Assembly (NCBI GenBank): GCA_002319075.1
Contig: NVQB01000001.1
Coordinates: forward strand, 5,394,001-5,458,000
Length of the DNA: 64,000 nt
Source: Sphingobacteriaceae bacterium
GTDB taxonomy: Bacteria > Bacteroidota > Bacteroidia > B-17B0 > Aurantibacillaceae
Direction of reading: 5' to 3'
Shown piece by piece: positions 44,101 through 54,039 of this stretch. A model generated the notes under the pieces. It saw only the letters and a program-made list of their open reading frames with translations. It searched no databases and was not told the origin of the DNA. The first letter of the stretch is position 1; each line of letters opens with the position of its first letter. The translations under genes and the position numbers were made by a program.

Positions 44101-45613
44101 AAGTTCCAGCACAAATGGTTTGTGTAGCAGTTACCGTATTGTTGGCTATTACCGCACAACCCAGCTTTGCCACAAAAACATTTGTGCCACCGCCGCTTTG
44201 TAAAGTCGTTGTAGCATTAATTACCATCGATCCATCCTGTTCTCCACAAGTGTAAATTCCTCCTGTGCCGTCAACTGTAAGTCCATTCACATAGTCCCTG
44301 GCATTTCCACCTGCTTTTGTGCTCCAAAGAAAACTTCCTGTATTAGAGTAGGAACTGATAAAAACGTCATGACCACCCGCAGACGCAAGGTTTGGTCCAC
44401 CCCCAGCACTGTAATTAATACTACTTGTATAAACTCCGCCCAAAATGATATTCCCATTAACATCTACTTCAAGAGCCCTTCCAATTTGTTCACCTGCCCC
44501 ATTTCCGGTTACGGAGGCATTCCACGAAAATGTGCCAGCAGATTTTCCCAATTGCGCGAGAAAAAGATCCAGGTTTCCGCCAGTTGTTAGACTTTGCGTT
44601 AATGTAGGTGTAGGATATTTAAAATTTATATTTCCATCAAAGTAGCCTGTAACATATAAGTTCGAAGCATCTTGTGCAATGCTCCAACCTACTACCATAT
44701 CACCACCCGTGCTACTGGTAATGTTATTCTGCCAGTTAAACATTCCAGCCTGCGTTACGGAGAGTATATATACCTGAGCTTTATTGTTTTGTTGCGCCTG
44801 GAGGGTTGCACTGGTGGAACCAGAAGCATCTTTAAAAATAAGATGGTCATCATAGCGTCCGATGAAGTACACGTTATTCGCATCTGCAGTAACACTAAAT
44901 CCCATGTCATCTTTACTACTGCCACCCGATACTACCCACTGAATGACCCCACTGGAATTGTATTTAGCACCGTATGCATTTACTTGCGTAGAAGCCGAAC
45001 CGATGGAGGTTGTTTTTGTGACAGCACTTCCATAAGAATAAAATGTTGCTGGAGTAGACTCATAGCTCCCGGTAAGATAAACTCCGTTAGCATCAGAAGC
45101 CATTTTCCAGGAATACTCATCGTTTGAGCCTCCAAACTTTGTAGCCCATACCAGCGCTCCAGCGGAAGTGTATTTCGCCAAAAAGCCGTCAGCTCCACCG
45201 GAAGATGTCAAAGTATAAGTAGAAGAGGATGGATCAAAATCGGCAGTCCCGGTAAAAAAACCCGTTACATATACATTACCGGCGCCATCGCAGGAAACAC
45301 CATGAATTTCGTCGTTGTTGGTGCCTCCTATCTTAATAGCCCACAAAACTGTTCCCGACTGATCGTATTTAGCCAGAAAACCATCGCTACTGCCGTAGGT
45401 AGAAGATAACGAAGATCCGTAAACTGAACTTAAGTTCCCAAAGAACTCACCACCTACATATATATTTGTTGAAAAACTGTCGTAAGCCACATCCCAGGCA
45501 CTTTCGTACGAAGATGAATTAGCATCTTTGCCCCAAACCCACGCAGGAGCCTGAGACAGCAGGGCTGCTGAATAAAAAAAAGTAAAAATTACAAGTAGTA
45601 CTTGTCTCTTCAT
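38183..45613 (-). CDS. Giant T9SS adhesin with SBBP and Ig-like repeats
   Basis: A 2476-residue surface protein. After a signal peptide (QVLLVIFTFFYSAALLSQA) comes a region of SBBP-type propeller repeats (about 20-490, with GADGFLAKYTSAGALVWATKFGG-like blades). A linker and about 22 Ig-like repeats of roughly 80 residues follow; each opens AGxxQxxC and ends F-x-W-T-V-x-N-G-x-C. The C-terminal domain (NIPNAFSPNNDGINDKF, VYNRWGTLLYH, YYYIIE) is a gliding-motility/T9SS type B sorting domain. It is probably a cell-surface adhesin exported by T9SS with the PorP/SprF partner just downstream. Middle repeats are nearly identical in DNA. Confidence 0.92.
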   Translation of the reverse strand: MKRQVLLVIFTFFYSAALLSQAPAWVWGKDANSSSYESAWDVAYDSFSTNIYVGGEFFGNLSSVYGSSLSSTYGSSDGFLAKYDQSGTVLWAIKIGGTNNDEIHGVSCDGAGNVYVTGFFTGTADFDPSSSTYTLTSSGGADGFLAKYTSAGALVWATKFGGSNDEYSWKMASDANGVYLTGSYESTPATFYSYGSAVTKTTSIGSASTQVNAYGAKYNSSGVIQWVVSGGSSKDDMGFSVTADANNVYFIGRYDDHLIFKDASGSTSATLQAQQNNKAQVYILSVTQAGMFNWQNNITSSTGGDMVVGWSIAQDASNLYVTGYFDGNINFKYPTPTLTQSLTTGGNLDLFLAQLGKSAGTFSWNASVTGNGAGEQIGRALEVDVNGNIILGGVYTSSINYSAGGGPNLASAGGHDVFISSYSNTGSFLWSTKAGGNARDYVNGLTVDGTGGIYTCGEQDGSMVINATTTLQSGGGTNVFVAKLGCAVIANNTVTATQTICAGTSPATFTGSVPTGGTLYLWQTSANNATWTAAPGTNTTQGYTSGTLTTTAYFRRVVSSSGSCSLSASNSNTITVNVIAPPSAAVAGTNQSVCSASSVLGASPPSPGSGNWTVLGGTATLSASNSFSSSVTGLSIGTNSFVWTVSNGPCPTSTALVTVFRSVPPVSAAGASQTPCASTVTLAAVTPTAGTGLWSVLSGTASVTTLTNPASAVSGLSAGTNQFVWTVSNGVCTPATSTVTIFRYLPPTSNAGLTQSVCAATATLSATSPTIGSGNWSVLTGTGNVTSVTSFSSGVTALSTGTNQFLWTVSNGSCPSATSIATIIRDIQPVSNAGTNQTLCAANHTLAAVNPTVGTGLWTVLTGTGSLSSPGSFSSQATGLSFGTNQFIWTVSNGTCTAATSTVTILRDIPPTSNAGTSQTVCASSATLAAVSPTTGSGLWSVISGTASLVSASSFSSAVTGLSNGSNQFLWTVTNGSCPSATSIATLIRNIQPVSNAGTSQTICAANYTLAAVNPTVGTGLWTVLTGTGSLSSPGSFSSQATGLSFGTNQFVWTVSSGICTAATSTVTILRDIPPTSNAGTSQTVCASSATLAAISPTTGSGLWSVISGTASLVSASSFSSAVTGLSTGTNQFLWTVTNGSCPSATSIATLIRNIQPISNAGTSQTICAANYTLAAVNPTVGTGLWTVLTGTGSINSPASYSSQATGLSFGTNQFVWTVSNGICTAATSTVTILRDIPPTSNAGTSQTVCASSATLAAISPTTGSGLWSVISGTASLVSASSFSSAVTGLSNGSNQFLWTVTNGSCPSATSIATLIRNIQPVSNAGTSQTICAANYTLAAVNPTVGTGLWTVLTGTGSISSPASYSSQATGLSFGTNEFVWTVSNGNCTAATSTVIIFRNALPTANAGTAAAVCSPSANLAAVSPTVGTGSWSVLGGSATITAPSNASTQVTGLGSGATQFLWTVSNFACTSATSAVTVIRDIPPTSNAGTLQTVCSSSVLLGATSPTVGVGSWSVVSGSATVISSSSYTSQATGLSAGPNQFLWTVTGGACASATSVVTINRDLAPLASAGSDQTVCISSTTLAATSSTPGTGVWTLLSGSAVITSTTTASSLVTGLSTGLNQFVWTVSNGVCAAATSTVSVYRSPALVAVAGNSQTVCSSGVTLGASSPTAGTGLWSVIGGTSSITNPSSNTASVTSLNVGANVFLWTVSSGSCPTGTSSVLIWRDEQPVSSAGSDQSICSSSFTLAATSSSVGVGAWSTSGNASILSLGSAVSAVTNLDPTANSFVWTVTNGICPAASSTVIITRDLPPTAQAGTDQVLCAQEATLTASVTGPGSGSWSVLAGNAAITSSTSAVANVTALSTGTNVFAWTVVNGSCPSAIDTVVVIQDVQPVAFAGTSQTVCSADATLSALPTVGTGVWSLLGSSATITSPGNDTTQVSGLAGGSNVFLWTVANGVCPAATATVEILRDLNPSGAIAGSDFTVCASSCTLAALPVSIGTASWTGYLISSSLSSVGSSTAVVSNLSEGLNQFVWVATNGVCPASSDTVFVFAATPLPDALVGSNQQICATEYTLTANNDGYGIWTLGSGAGIPASVTSATTQVTGLGTGLSSFIWTVSKAFCPTTADTLYITRYETLGVANAGNYQEVCGDSTSLSALLPAGTTGLWRTLSGNAEFSDDKTPQSTITQLIPGNNTFEWTITNGVCPASADTVSIFSNAVPVKTAAGENRLVCADEIPMYADKPLVGTGTWSQLSGTTSCAILQITTNTTHISGLKGGPYEFVWTISNGNCPTVADTVAITRTDNPIVPDAGADRIIETASYQLNANAPQSGAGTWSVISGGGIFTNPHDSSATIANLPFGTTLLRWTIANESCPDVSDDIVIRVKELNIPNAFSPNNDGINDKFTITSLDYYENVKISVYNRWGTLLYHNPEYHNDWAGINSNNENLADDTYYYIIEISTFKNFTGFVIIKRDK
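41590..43110 (-). repeat. Near-identical super-repeats inside the adhesin gene
   Basis: Pairs of Ig-like units alternate as type I (C-A-S-S-A-T) and type II (C-A-A-N-Y-T). The two-unit block recurs about every 490 bases with almost identical DNA, for example the TTGACTCGTACCTGCATTAG stretch near 41628, 42119 and 42610. This points to recent duplication or gene conversion. Confidence 0.75.
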
Positions 45614-45940
45614 CTAGTTCGTAAATAATGTTAACTTAACCCAGAGGCATTGGGGGTAAGTCGATTATCGTGCCAATATATTGAAATAAAAAATATAAGG
45701 TAGTAAAATTACTGCATACTCGATGAATACAAGATTTCAGGGCATGAAATTATATAGACCTTCTGCAAATCACTAATATCCTTAGACGGAGGCATTCTGA
45801 GTGTTGCGAATATTTCCCAACTCCCGGCGTTAATTGAAAGCAATGGGCAATTTAAGCCTCGTTTTCCCCATTTAATTTAACCTTTTGTCCAACATTGATT
45901 ATCTTGTCACCTAATAATTGTACAGAAAAGGCAGAACCAT
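45614..45940. other. Intergenic region upstream of the adhesin operon
   Basis: About 330 bases that must hold the divergent promoters of the adhesin operon (minus) and the Crp/Fnr gene (plus). I see no exact TAnnTTTG box or repeat in it. Confidence 0.4.
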
Positions 45941-46525
45941 ATGGATTACCAACTATTATTACAAAGCGTTTCAAAACATATCAGCCTCACTAAAAATGAG
46001 GAAGAAAGTTTTACCGCTCTCTTCCAGGAAAAAAAACTGAAGAAAAAACAATTCCTGGTCCATGAAAATGAGTTTAATAAGTTTACAGCCTTTGTTACCA
46101 AGGGATGCCTGCGTTCGTATTCCGTTGACCGAAACGGATTTGAACACATCATTCAGTTTGCCCCGCCCGGCTGGTGGATCGCCGACATGGCAAGCGTTAT
46201 TTCTAACCAACCAGGAAAACTTAACATAGACGCCCTGGAGGAAACCACCATGCTTATCCTTACAAGAGAAGATCAATTACAACTCTTTGAAAAAATCCCG
46301 AAGTTTGAACGTTTTTTCCGCATCATTACCGAAAATTCCATTGCTGCTAATAGCCACCGCCTGATAGACTATATGGGACTTACAGCACAAGAAAGGTATT
46401 TTACTTTCTGCAACCGCTACCCTACTCTTATGCAAAGCCTGCCGCAAAAACAGATTGCTTCTTATATTGGTGTTACGCCCGAGTTTTTAAGCAAAATTAA
46501 AGCGGAGTTTCTGAAGAAAAAGTAA
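45941..46525 (+). CDS. Crp/Fnr-family transcriptional regulator
   Basis: A 194-residue protein with a cyclic-nucleotide-binding-like barrel (FLVHENEFNKFTAFVTKGCLR, then IQFAPPGWWIADM). A long helix leads to a C-terminal HTH with LPQKQIASYIGVTPEFLSKI. The pattern is typical of Bacteroidetes Crp/Fnr regulators that lack an Fe-S cluster, and no clear cAMP-binding Arg is seen. It is divergent from the adhesin operon and may control it, but that is inference from position. Confidence 0.88.
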   Translation: MDYQLLLQSVSKHISLTKNEEESFTALFQEKKLKKKQFLVHENEFNKFTAFVTKGCLRSYSVDRNGFEHIIQFAPPGWWIADMASVISNQPGKLNIDALEETTMLILTREDQLQLFEKIPKFERFFRIITENSIAANSHRLIDYMGLTAQERYFTFCNRYPTLMQSLPQKQIASYIGVTPEFLSKIKAEFLKKK

Positions 46526-46850
46526 GTAATAGCTAAGTTGTTACACAGGTTGCCCAGCTACACTGACCTGTACGTTTACCAGATTAACGCAGATAAATTG
46601 GTTTGCAAATGCAGGATTCTCAAAACGATGCTAAAACGAAGCCTTGCTGTGACCACTCTCTTAGCCATGCCTTCTATTGTAAAACCGTTAGCGTCTTGTT
46701 TTAGTAGTCCTTCAGCCTGCAATGCACTTCGCTAGTTAGTACGTTAACCTCCTGGTAAAAGCCCACAACCCCTAAAAAAAACAAGCAAAGCAACCTGCAA
46801 TTTTCGTTTTAACTACTATTTGAGATGGCTTTGCTCGTGTTAAGCCGTTT
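46526..46850. other. Intergenic region, no gene seen
   Basis: About 325 bases between convergent genes. I see no hairpin or credible coding region. Confidence 0.45.
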
Positions 46851-49139
<2,289 letters not shown>

Positions 49140-49151
49140 TCAGGGATTTAA

Positions 49152-49180
49152 TTTGTTTGTAAAACTAAACCATATCTTTG
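49152..49180 (+). promoter_or_regulatory. Promoter of oxyR
   Basis: TTTG at 49152-49155 and TATCTTTG at 49173-49180 are 17 bases apart, matching the Bacteroidetes promoter. The box lies in the 93-base katG/oxyR intergenic region, where OxyR would bind. Confidence 0.6.
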
Positions 49181-49223
49181 TTTGATAAAAACGATAATTT
49201 AGATATTAACATTGATAGAATAG

Positions 49224-50159
49224 ATGAACATACAGCAATTTCAATACATTCTTGCCGTAGCAGAGCACAAGCATTTTGAACTGGCCGCTGAAAAGTGCTT
49301 TATTACACAATCTACATTGAGCACCATGATTTCGAAGTTTGAAGATGAAATAGATGTTCAGATTTTTGACAGAAAAAAGAAACCCGTTCAAATTACAAAT
49401 GAGGGCTCGGTAATAATAGAACAATTAAAAATTATTACCAATACCATTGAACAACTGCAAGAGTTAGTAAAAGAAGTAAGGGGAGAAATAAAAGGAACTG
49501 TGACTTTATCTGTAATACCAACAGTTGCACCCTTTTTACTACCTTTATTTTTGCAGGATTTTGCCGCTAAATTTCCTAGCTTAACTATAAAAGTAAGAGA
49601 AGAAACTACCAGTGAAATTATTCGAAAAATAAAGTCGCGTGAACTGGACATTGGCATACTTTCCATTCCGTTAGCAGATAAAGATCTTATTGAAATAAAA
49701 CTCTACGACGAGCCCTTTGTTTTTTTTGATGCAGGCAATGTTGTTGATAAAACTGTCTCCATGAAAAAAATTAATCTGAAAAATTTGTTTTTAATGGAAG
49801 AAGGGCATTGCATGCGTACACAGGTATTGCAGCTTTGCGATATCAGTAAACAACAAATTGATACCAAACTAAATTTTGAATATATGGCAGGGTCCATTGA
49901 TAGTTTGTTGCGTTTTGTAAAAGCAAATAAAGCCACTACACTCCTACCTTACTTAGCAGTTAACGACTTTTCAAAAGAAGAAAAAATGCATGTGGGCCGT
50001 TTTTCTTCACCTGTGCCTTATCGCACGGTAGGTATGGTTGTTCATCGCCATTTTGTGAAGAAAAAATTATTCGAAATTTTGCAAAAGGATATAATGATCA
50101 AAGTTTCGTCAGTAATCAGCAAAACGGATATCGTTGGTGAAAAATTATCGCCGAGATAG
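49224..50159 (+). CDS. oxyR: OxyR-type LysR-family peroxide regulator
   Basis: A 311-residue LysR protein with an N-terminal winged HTH (FQYILAVAEHKHFELAAEKC, then TQSTLSTMISKFE) and a periplasmic-binding-like regulatory domain. The redox pair is Cys196 and Cys205 in EEGHCMRTQVLQLCDIS, spaced nine apart as in E. coli OxyR (Cys199/Cys208). Oxidation to a disulfide should activate transcription of katG, which is divergent from it. The start codon is supported by the promoter box and family alignment. Confidence 0.94.
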   Translation: MNIQQFQYILAVAEHKHFELAAEKCFITQSTLSTMISKFEDEIDVQIFDRKKKPVQITNEGSVIIEQLKIITNTIEQLQELVKEVRGEIKGTVTLSVIPTVAPFLLPLFLQDFAAKFPSLTIKVREETTSEIIRKIKSRELDIGILSIPLADKDLIEIKLYDEPFVFFDAGNVVDKTVSMKKINLKNLFLMEEGHCMRTQVLQLCDISKQQIDTKLNFEYMAGSIDSLLRFVKANKATTLLPYLAVNDFSKEEKMHVGRFSSPVPYRTVGMVVHRHFVKKKLFEILQKDIMIKVSSVISKTDIVGEKLSPR

Positions 50160-50375
50160 CGTGTTTTTGTTGCATGAACTGACAGAACTCCAAAAAAAAT
50201 GCGCTACCAGTGTGCTTTAATGGCGGGAAAAACATCTTAGCCTTCTTGTTCATTGTCTGAAAAGCCGTCTGTTTCGCCTATAAGAGAGGACTTTAATCTT
50301 ATCTCTGTATAACTCTTAACCTACCTTATCTAAATTTCTTAATCTAGGTTATTAGCTGGTGACTTCCTGGTGTCC

Positions 50376-50383
50376 TACCTTTG
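50376..50383 (+). promoter_or_regulatory. Promoter -7 box of the pirin gene
   Basis: TACCTTTG fits TAnnTTTG and ends 20 bases before the ATG at 50404. Confidence 0.55.
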
Positions 50384-50403
50384 AGTCATCAAAATTACAA
50401 AAC

Positions 50404-51276
50404 ATGGACAGAATAGATTTTATTAAGAAAGGCCTGATGGGAACAGGAATGTTTCTGGTAGGAAATGGAGTTGCTGATACATTGACGAATGATATTGACG
50501 AACTTCATAAACTTGACATCATAGGATTTAATCATTTGCCCACAACAACCTCAAAAATTATGGAAAATACAATCGTTCACAAAGCCGAAACACGTGGCCA
50601 CGCAAACCACGGTTGGTTAAACAGTCATCATACCTTTAGTTTCGCAAATTATTATAATCCTGAAAGAATGCACTTTGGTGTATTAAGAGTTTTAAACGAC
50701 GACCAGGTAGATGCCGGAATGGGCTTTGGCACTCATCCTCACGATAACATGGAAATTATATCTATTCCATTAGAAGGGGATTTGGAGCACAAAGACAGTA
50801 TGGGAACTACAGCGGTTATTAAAAACGGCGACATACAAGTAATGAGTGCAGGTACTGGTATCACGCACAGCGAGTATAACAAAAACAAAGACAAACTTGT
50901 AAAGTTTTTACAGATCTGGGTCTTCCCTAACAAGAAAAATGTAACACCGCGTTATGACCAAATTACTTTAAAAGAAAGCGATCGTCATAATAAATTGCAA
51001 CAAATTATTTCTCCTAACGCAGATGATGAGGGAGTTTGGATTCATCAAAACGCCTGGTTTCATTTAGGGAAATTTGACAAAGGTGTAAGCTCAGACTATT
51101 CTATCAAAGCAAAAGGAAATGGTGTTTATGCCTTTATTTTAAAAGGAGATGTAACAATTAACGGGCAAAAATTAAATCAACGCGATGGGTACGGTATTTG
51201 GGACACTGATAAACTTTCAATAAGTGCCGACAGCGATGCTGAGTTTTTGTTGATGGATGTTCCGATGACGATCTAA
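50404..51276 (+). CDS. Pirin-family cupin protein with N-terminal extension
   Basis: The product has the pirin/quercetinase core: HGWLNSHHTFSFANYYNPERM, FGTHPHDNMEIISIPLEGDL with the metal-binding HxH, and VMSAGTGITHSEYN. The family binds Fe or similar metal, and some members oxidise quercetin. Usual members start near residue 54 here (METN-like start, MENTIVHKAETRGHANHGW). This copy adds about 53 residues, beginning MDRIDFIKKGLMGTGMFLV, which resembles a twin-arginine leader that has lost the second Arg. It may be exported or be an older fused leader. Confidence 0.85.
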   Translation: MDRIDFIKKGLMGTGMFLVGNGVADTLTNDIDELHKLDIIGFNHLPTTTSKIMENTIVHKAETRGHANHGWLNSHHTFSFANYYNPERMHFGVLRVLNDDQVDAGMGFGTHPHDNMEIISIPLEGDLEHKDSMGTTAVIKNGDIQVMSAGTGITHSEYNKNKDKLVKFLQIWVFPNKKNVTPRYDQITLKESDRHNKLQQIISPNADDEGVWIHQNAWFHLGKFDKGVSSDYSIKAKGNGVYAFILKGDVTINGQKLNQRDGYGIWDTDKLSISADSDAEFLLMDVPMTI

Positions 51277-51281
51277 AATAT

Positions 51282-51600
51282 AACCACTTAGACACTAAGG
51301 TCACTGAGCAGCACTAAGAGAAATTATGCAGGTGAGTTAAGTGATGTTTACAAGAGCATGGGGAGGGAAAAGGATTTTAGTAGAACCACTTAGACACTAA
51401 GGTCACTGAGCAGCACTAAGAGAAATTATGCAGGTGAGTTAAGTGATGTTTACAAGAGCATGGGGAGGGAAAAGGATTTTAGTAAAACCACTTAGACACT
51501 AAGGTCACGAAGGAGCACTTCACTGAGCAGCACTAAGAGAATAAAGCAGGTGAGTTAAATGATTTCCTTAGTATTTTAAGTGTCTTAGTGGCAAAATAAA
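51282..51600. repeat. Tandem 102-bp repeat with inverted end
   Basis: Two exact-length copies (51282-51383 and 51384-51485), starting AACCACTTAGACACTAAGG, are followed by a third, altered copy. The segment closes with TTAGTATTTTAAGTGTCTTAG, complementary to the repeat start, so the whole array can fold. It fills the space between the pirin and YceI genes. No coding potential is seen. Confidence 0.8.
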
Positions 51601-51640
51601 CTTAAGCAATCAATAATTAATAATTAAAAACAAAAAAACA

Positions 51641-52171
51641 ATGAGCAAAATTAAATGGAATTTAGACCCAGCGCACAGTGAAGTAACTTTTAAAGTGAAA
51701 CACATGATGATTACTAACGTTAGCGGAAATTTTACTGATTTTTCGGTAGATGCTGAAACAGAAGGCGAAGACTTTACAACTGCCAACGTAACCTTCAGTA
51801 CCAGAACAACCTCTGTAAATACAAATTCTGAACAACGCGACGGTCATTTACGTTCACCGGAATTTTTTGATTCTGAAAAATTTCCTGAATTAAAATTCAA
51901 AGGAACTAAATACGAAAAAGTTTCAGGCGACGATTATAAATTACATGGTGATCTTACTATAAAAGATGTAACCAAAAACATTACACTTGATGTAGAATAC
52001 GGTGGAATCAATAAAGATCCGTGGGGCAATATGAAAGCCGGTTTTACAGTGAGCGGTAAAATTAACCGTAAAGACTTCGGTCTTACCTGGAACGCGGCTC
52101 TGGAAACAGGTGGCGTAATGGTAAGTGAAGATGTTAAAATCAACTGTGAAATTCAATTGGTAAAAGGCTAA
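51641..52171 (+). CDS. YceI-family protein
   Basis: A 176-residue lipocalin-like protein: KWNLDPAHSEVTFKVKHMM at the start, RDGHLRSPEFFDSEKFPELKF in the middle, and GKINRKDFGLTWNAALETGG. YceI proteins bind polyprenyl-type lipids in a beta barrel. Most are periplasmic, but this one has no signal peptide and starts directly with the fold, so it may be cytoplasmic. Confidence 0.93.
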   Translation: MSKIKWNLDPAHSEVTFKVKHMMITNVSGNFTDFSVDAETEGEDFTTANVTFSTRTTSVNTNSEQRDGHLRSPEFFDSEKFPELKFKGTKYEKVSGDDYKLHGDLTIKDVTKNITLDVEYGGINKDPWGNMKAGFTVSGKINRKDFGLTWNAALETGGVMVSEDVKINCEIQLVKG

Positions 52172-52192
52172 TCTTATTACTGCTTACACCGA

Positions 52193-52221
52193 AGCCTTCT
52201 TAAACCGAGAAGGCTTTTTTT
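52193..52221 (+). terminator. Terminator after the YceI gene
   Basis: AGCCTTCT/AGAAGGCT hairpin with a six-T run, 22 bases past the stop. Confidence 0.88.
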
Positions 52222-52276
52222 ATTCTGAAACTTTGAATTTTAGCTTTTTTTAGAACTTATCGGATTGGTTTTTGTA

Positions 52277-52284
52277 TACTTTTG
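52277..52284 (+). promoter_or_regulatory. Promoter -7 box of the rhodanese-like gene
   Basis: TACTTTTG fits TAnnTTTG and ends 16 bases before ATG 52301. Confidence 0.5.
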
Positions 52285-52300
52285 AACAAACGAAACACAC

Positions 52301-52726
52301 ATGAAAAATCTATTGATTATCGCCCTGACTCTTTCAGGATTATTTAGCGCTTACAGTCAAACCCCTGTTTGGACGAAAGAACAATTGATGCCGACCAAAG
52401 ATCTTGCTGAAAAAATTAAAACAAATGCAAAAGATAAACCTATCATTTTTAATGTAGGTCCAATGGAAAACATTAAGACTGCTGTTTTTGTAGGAAGAGC
52501 TACCAGCGCTACCTGTGTCGAAAAAATGAAATCTACTTTATCGATGGAGAACAAAACAAAGCAAGTAGTAGTTTATTGTGGCTGTTGTTCTTATGCCAGC
52601 TGTCCAAACATTAAACCTGCTTATGATGCTTTAATGGGAATGGGTTTTAAAAACACAAAGGTACTTGAGCTTCCTGAAGGCATTAAGCCTGATTGGGTTG
52701 CCAAAGACTATCCGATGGAAGAATAA
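52301..52726 (+). CDS. Exported rhodanese-like protein
   Basis: The 141-residue product has a signal peptide (LLIIALTLSGLFSAYSQ) and then a rhodanese-like core: IIFNVGPMENIKTAVFVG with the usual Asp replaced by Asn, and VVYCGCCSYASCPNIKPA, where the first Cys is the expected sulfur carrier. The extra cysteines (CGCC...C) are unusual. It would act in the periplasm, possibly in sulfur transfer or metal handling. It is followed by a terminator, so it is monocistronic. Confidence 0.75.
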   Translation: MKNLLIIALTLSGLFSAYSQTPVWTKEQLMPTKDLAEKIKTNAKDKPIIFNVGPMENIKTAVFVGRATSATCVEKMKSTLSMENKTKQVVVYCGCCSYASCPNIKPAYDALMGMGFKNTKVLELPEGIKPDWVAKDYPMEE

Positions 52727-52747
52727 TATATAATTAATATATTTTGT

Positions 52748-52781
52748 AAAGCTACGTAAGACTACGTAGCTTTATTTTTTT
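52748..52781 (+). terminator. Terminator after the rhodanese-like gene
   Basis: AAAGCTACGTA/TACGTAGCTTT hairpin followed by a T-run. Confidence 0.88.
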
Positions 52782-52807
52782 ATACCTTTTAATCCGCAAA
52801 CTGACTT

Positions 52808-53980
52808 ATGACCAGCGCTATTATTATTACTTTTTGTTCTTTGCTGCTCATTGCTTACGTATTTGACCTTACCTCTTCCAAAACAAAAATCCCTTCGGCA
52901 ATTTTGCTCTTGTTGTTAGGGTGGACAATCCGGCAGATCATTGACTTCTCAGGAATTCAACTTCCGAACTTCGCTCCTATTCTTCCGGTATTAGGAACTG
53001 TTGGACTTATCTTAATAGTGCTTGAAGGATCACTTGAACTGGAACTTAACCGATCAAAGTTTAAGATGATTTCAAAATCATTTTTCGGAGCCCTTCTCCC
53101 TTTATTTGTATCCGCATTTTTACTGGCATATTTATTTCGTCATTATGGTGGCGGATCTTTTAGAGACGGTTTAGTAAACGCAGTACCTTTTTGCATTATT
53201 AGCAGCGCCATAGCTATCCCAAGCGTGAGAAGTTTAAGCTCTGCCTCTAAAGAATTCGTAATTTACGAAAGCAGTCTCTCTGACATATTGGGTGTTTTAC
53301 TTTTTAATTTTGTAGCACTTAACGAAAGTTTTGGCACTTACTCGTTCGAAGTTTTTGCTTTGCAACTTTTTATCATTATTGGAGTTTCTTTTTTAGCGAC
53401 CATCGCACTCTCCTATCTCCTCAATAAAATTGAGCACCATATAAAATTTGTTCCGATTATACTTTTGGTGATTTTAATTTATGCCGTATCTAAAGTGTAT
53501 CATTTGCCAGCATTAATATTTATTTTGCTTTTCGGATTGTTCATTGGAAATATCGATGAATTGAAACGCTTTAAATGGATTGAAAAACTTAAGCCGGACG
53601 ATTTAAACAGAGAGGTTCAAAAGTTTAAGGAATTAACCGGTGAAGCGACTTTTTTAGTGCGTGCTCTTTTTTTTCTTGTTTTTGGTTACCTGCTTGAGAC
53701 GTCTGAAATTCTCAATCCGGCCACTTTAATTTGGTCCATAGGCGTTGTTGCAGGTATTTTTGTTCTCCGGTTTATTCAGCTAAAAATATCCAAACTTCCT
53801 TTAAGTCCTTTACTTTTTATAGCCCCGCGCGGACTAATTACCATTTTATTATTTCTTTCGATCGATTCTTCACAGCGCATACCTTTAGTCAATAATTCGT
53901 TGATCATCCAGGTGATTATTTTTACTGCCTTGATTATGATGGCCGGACTTCTGACTTTGAAAAAAGAAGTTTTAGAGTAG
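52808..53980 (+). CDS. Na+/H+ antiporter (CPA1-type)
   Basis: The 390-residue membrane protein has about 11-12 helices. The pattern with IPSAILLLLLGWTIRQI, GLILIVLEGSLELEL, the unwound helix CIISSAIAIPSV and YESSLSDILGVLLFNF follows the CPA/Nha antiporter family. ESSLSDILG is the place of the acidic ion-binding residue in helix 5-6. It exchanges monovalent cations for protons across the inner membrane. No regulatory TrkA domain follows. Confidence 0.85.
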   Translation: MTSAIIITFCSLLLIAYVFDLTSSKTKIPSAILLLLLGWTIRQIIDFSGIQLPNFAPILPVLGTVGLILIVLEGSLELELNRSKFKMISKSFFGALLPLFVSAFLLAYLFRHYGGGSFRDGLVNAVPFCIISSAIAIPSVRSLSSASKEFVIYESSLSDILGVLLFNFVALNESFGTYSFEVFALQLFIIIGVSFLATIALSYLLNKIEHHIKFVPIILLVILIYAVSKVYHLPALIFILLFGLFIGNIDELKRFKWIEKLKPDDLNREVQKFKELTGEATFLVRALFFLVFGYLLETSEILNPATLIWSIGVVAGIFVLRFIQLKISKLPLSPLLFIAPRGLITILLFLSIDSSQRIPLVNNSLIIQVIIFTALIMMAGLLTLKKEVLE

Positions 53981-54039
53981 TAGGCATGCGGTGGCGATAA
54001 CTGAATTCATCATAAAAAACGAAAAACGCTCAATAAAAT

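Noticed and set aside
46538-46735. Short plus-strand frame after the Crp/Fnr gene
   Set aside because: No protein-like features or promoter; probably random.
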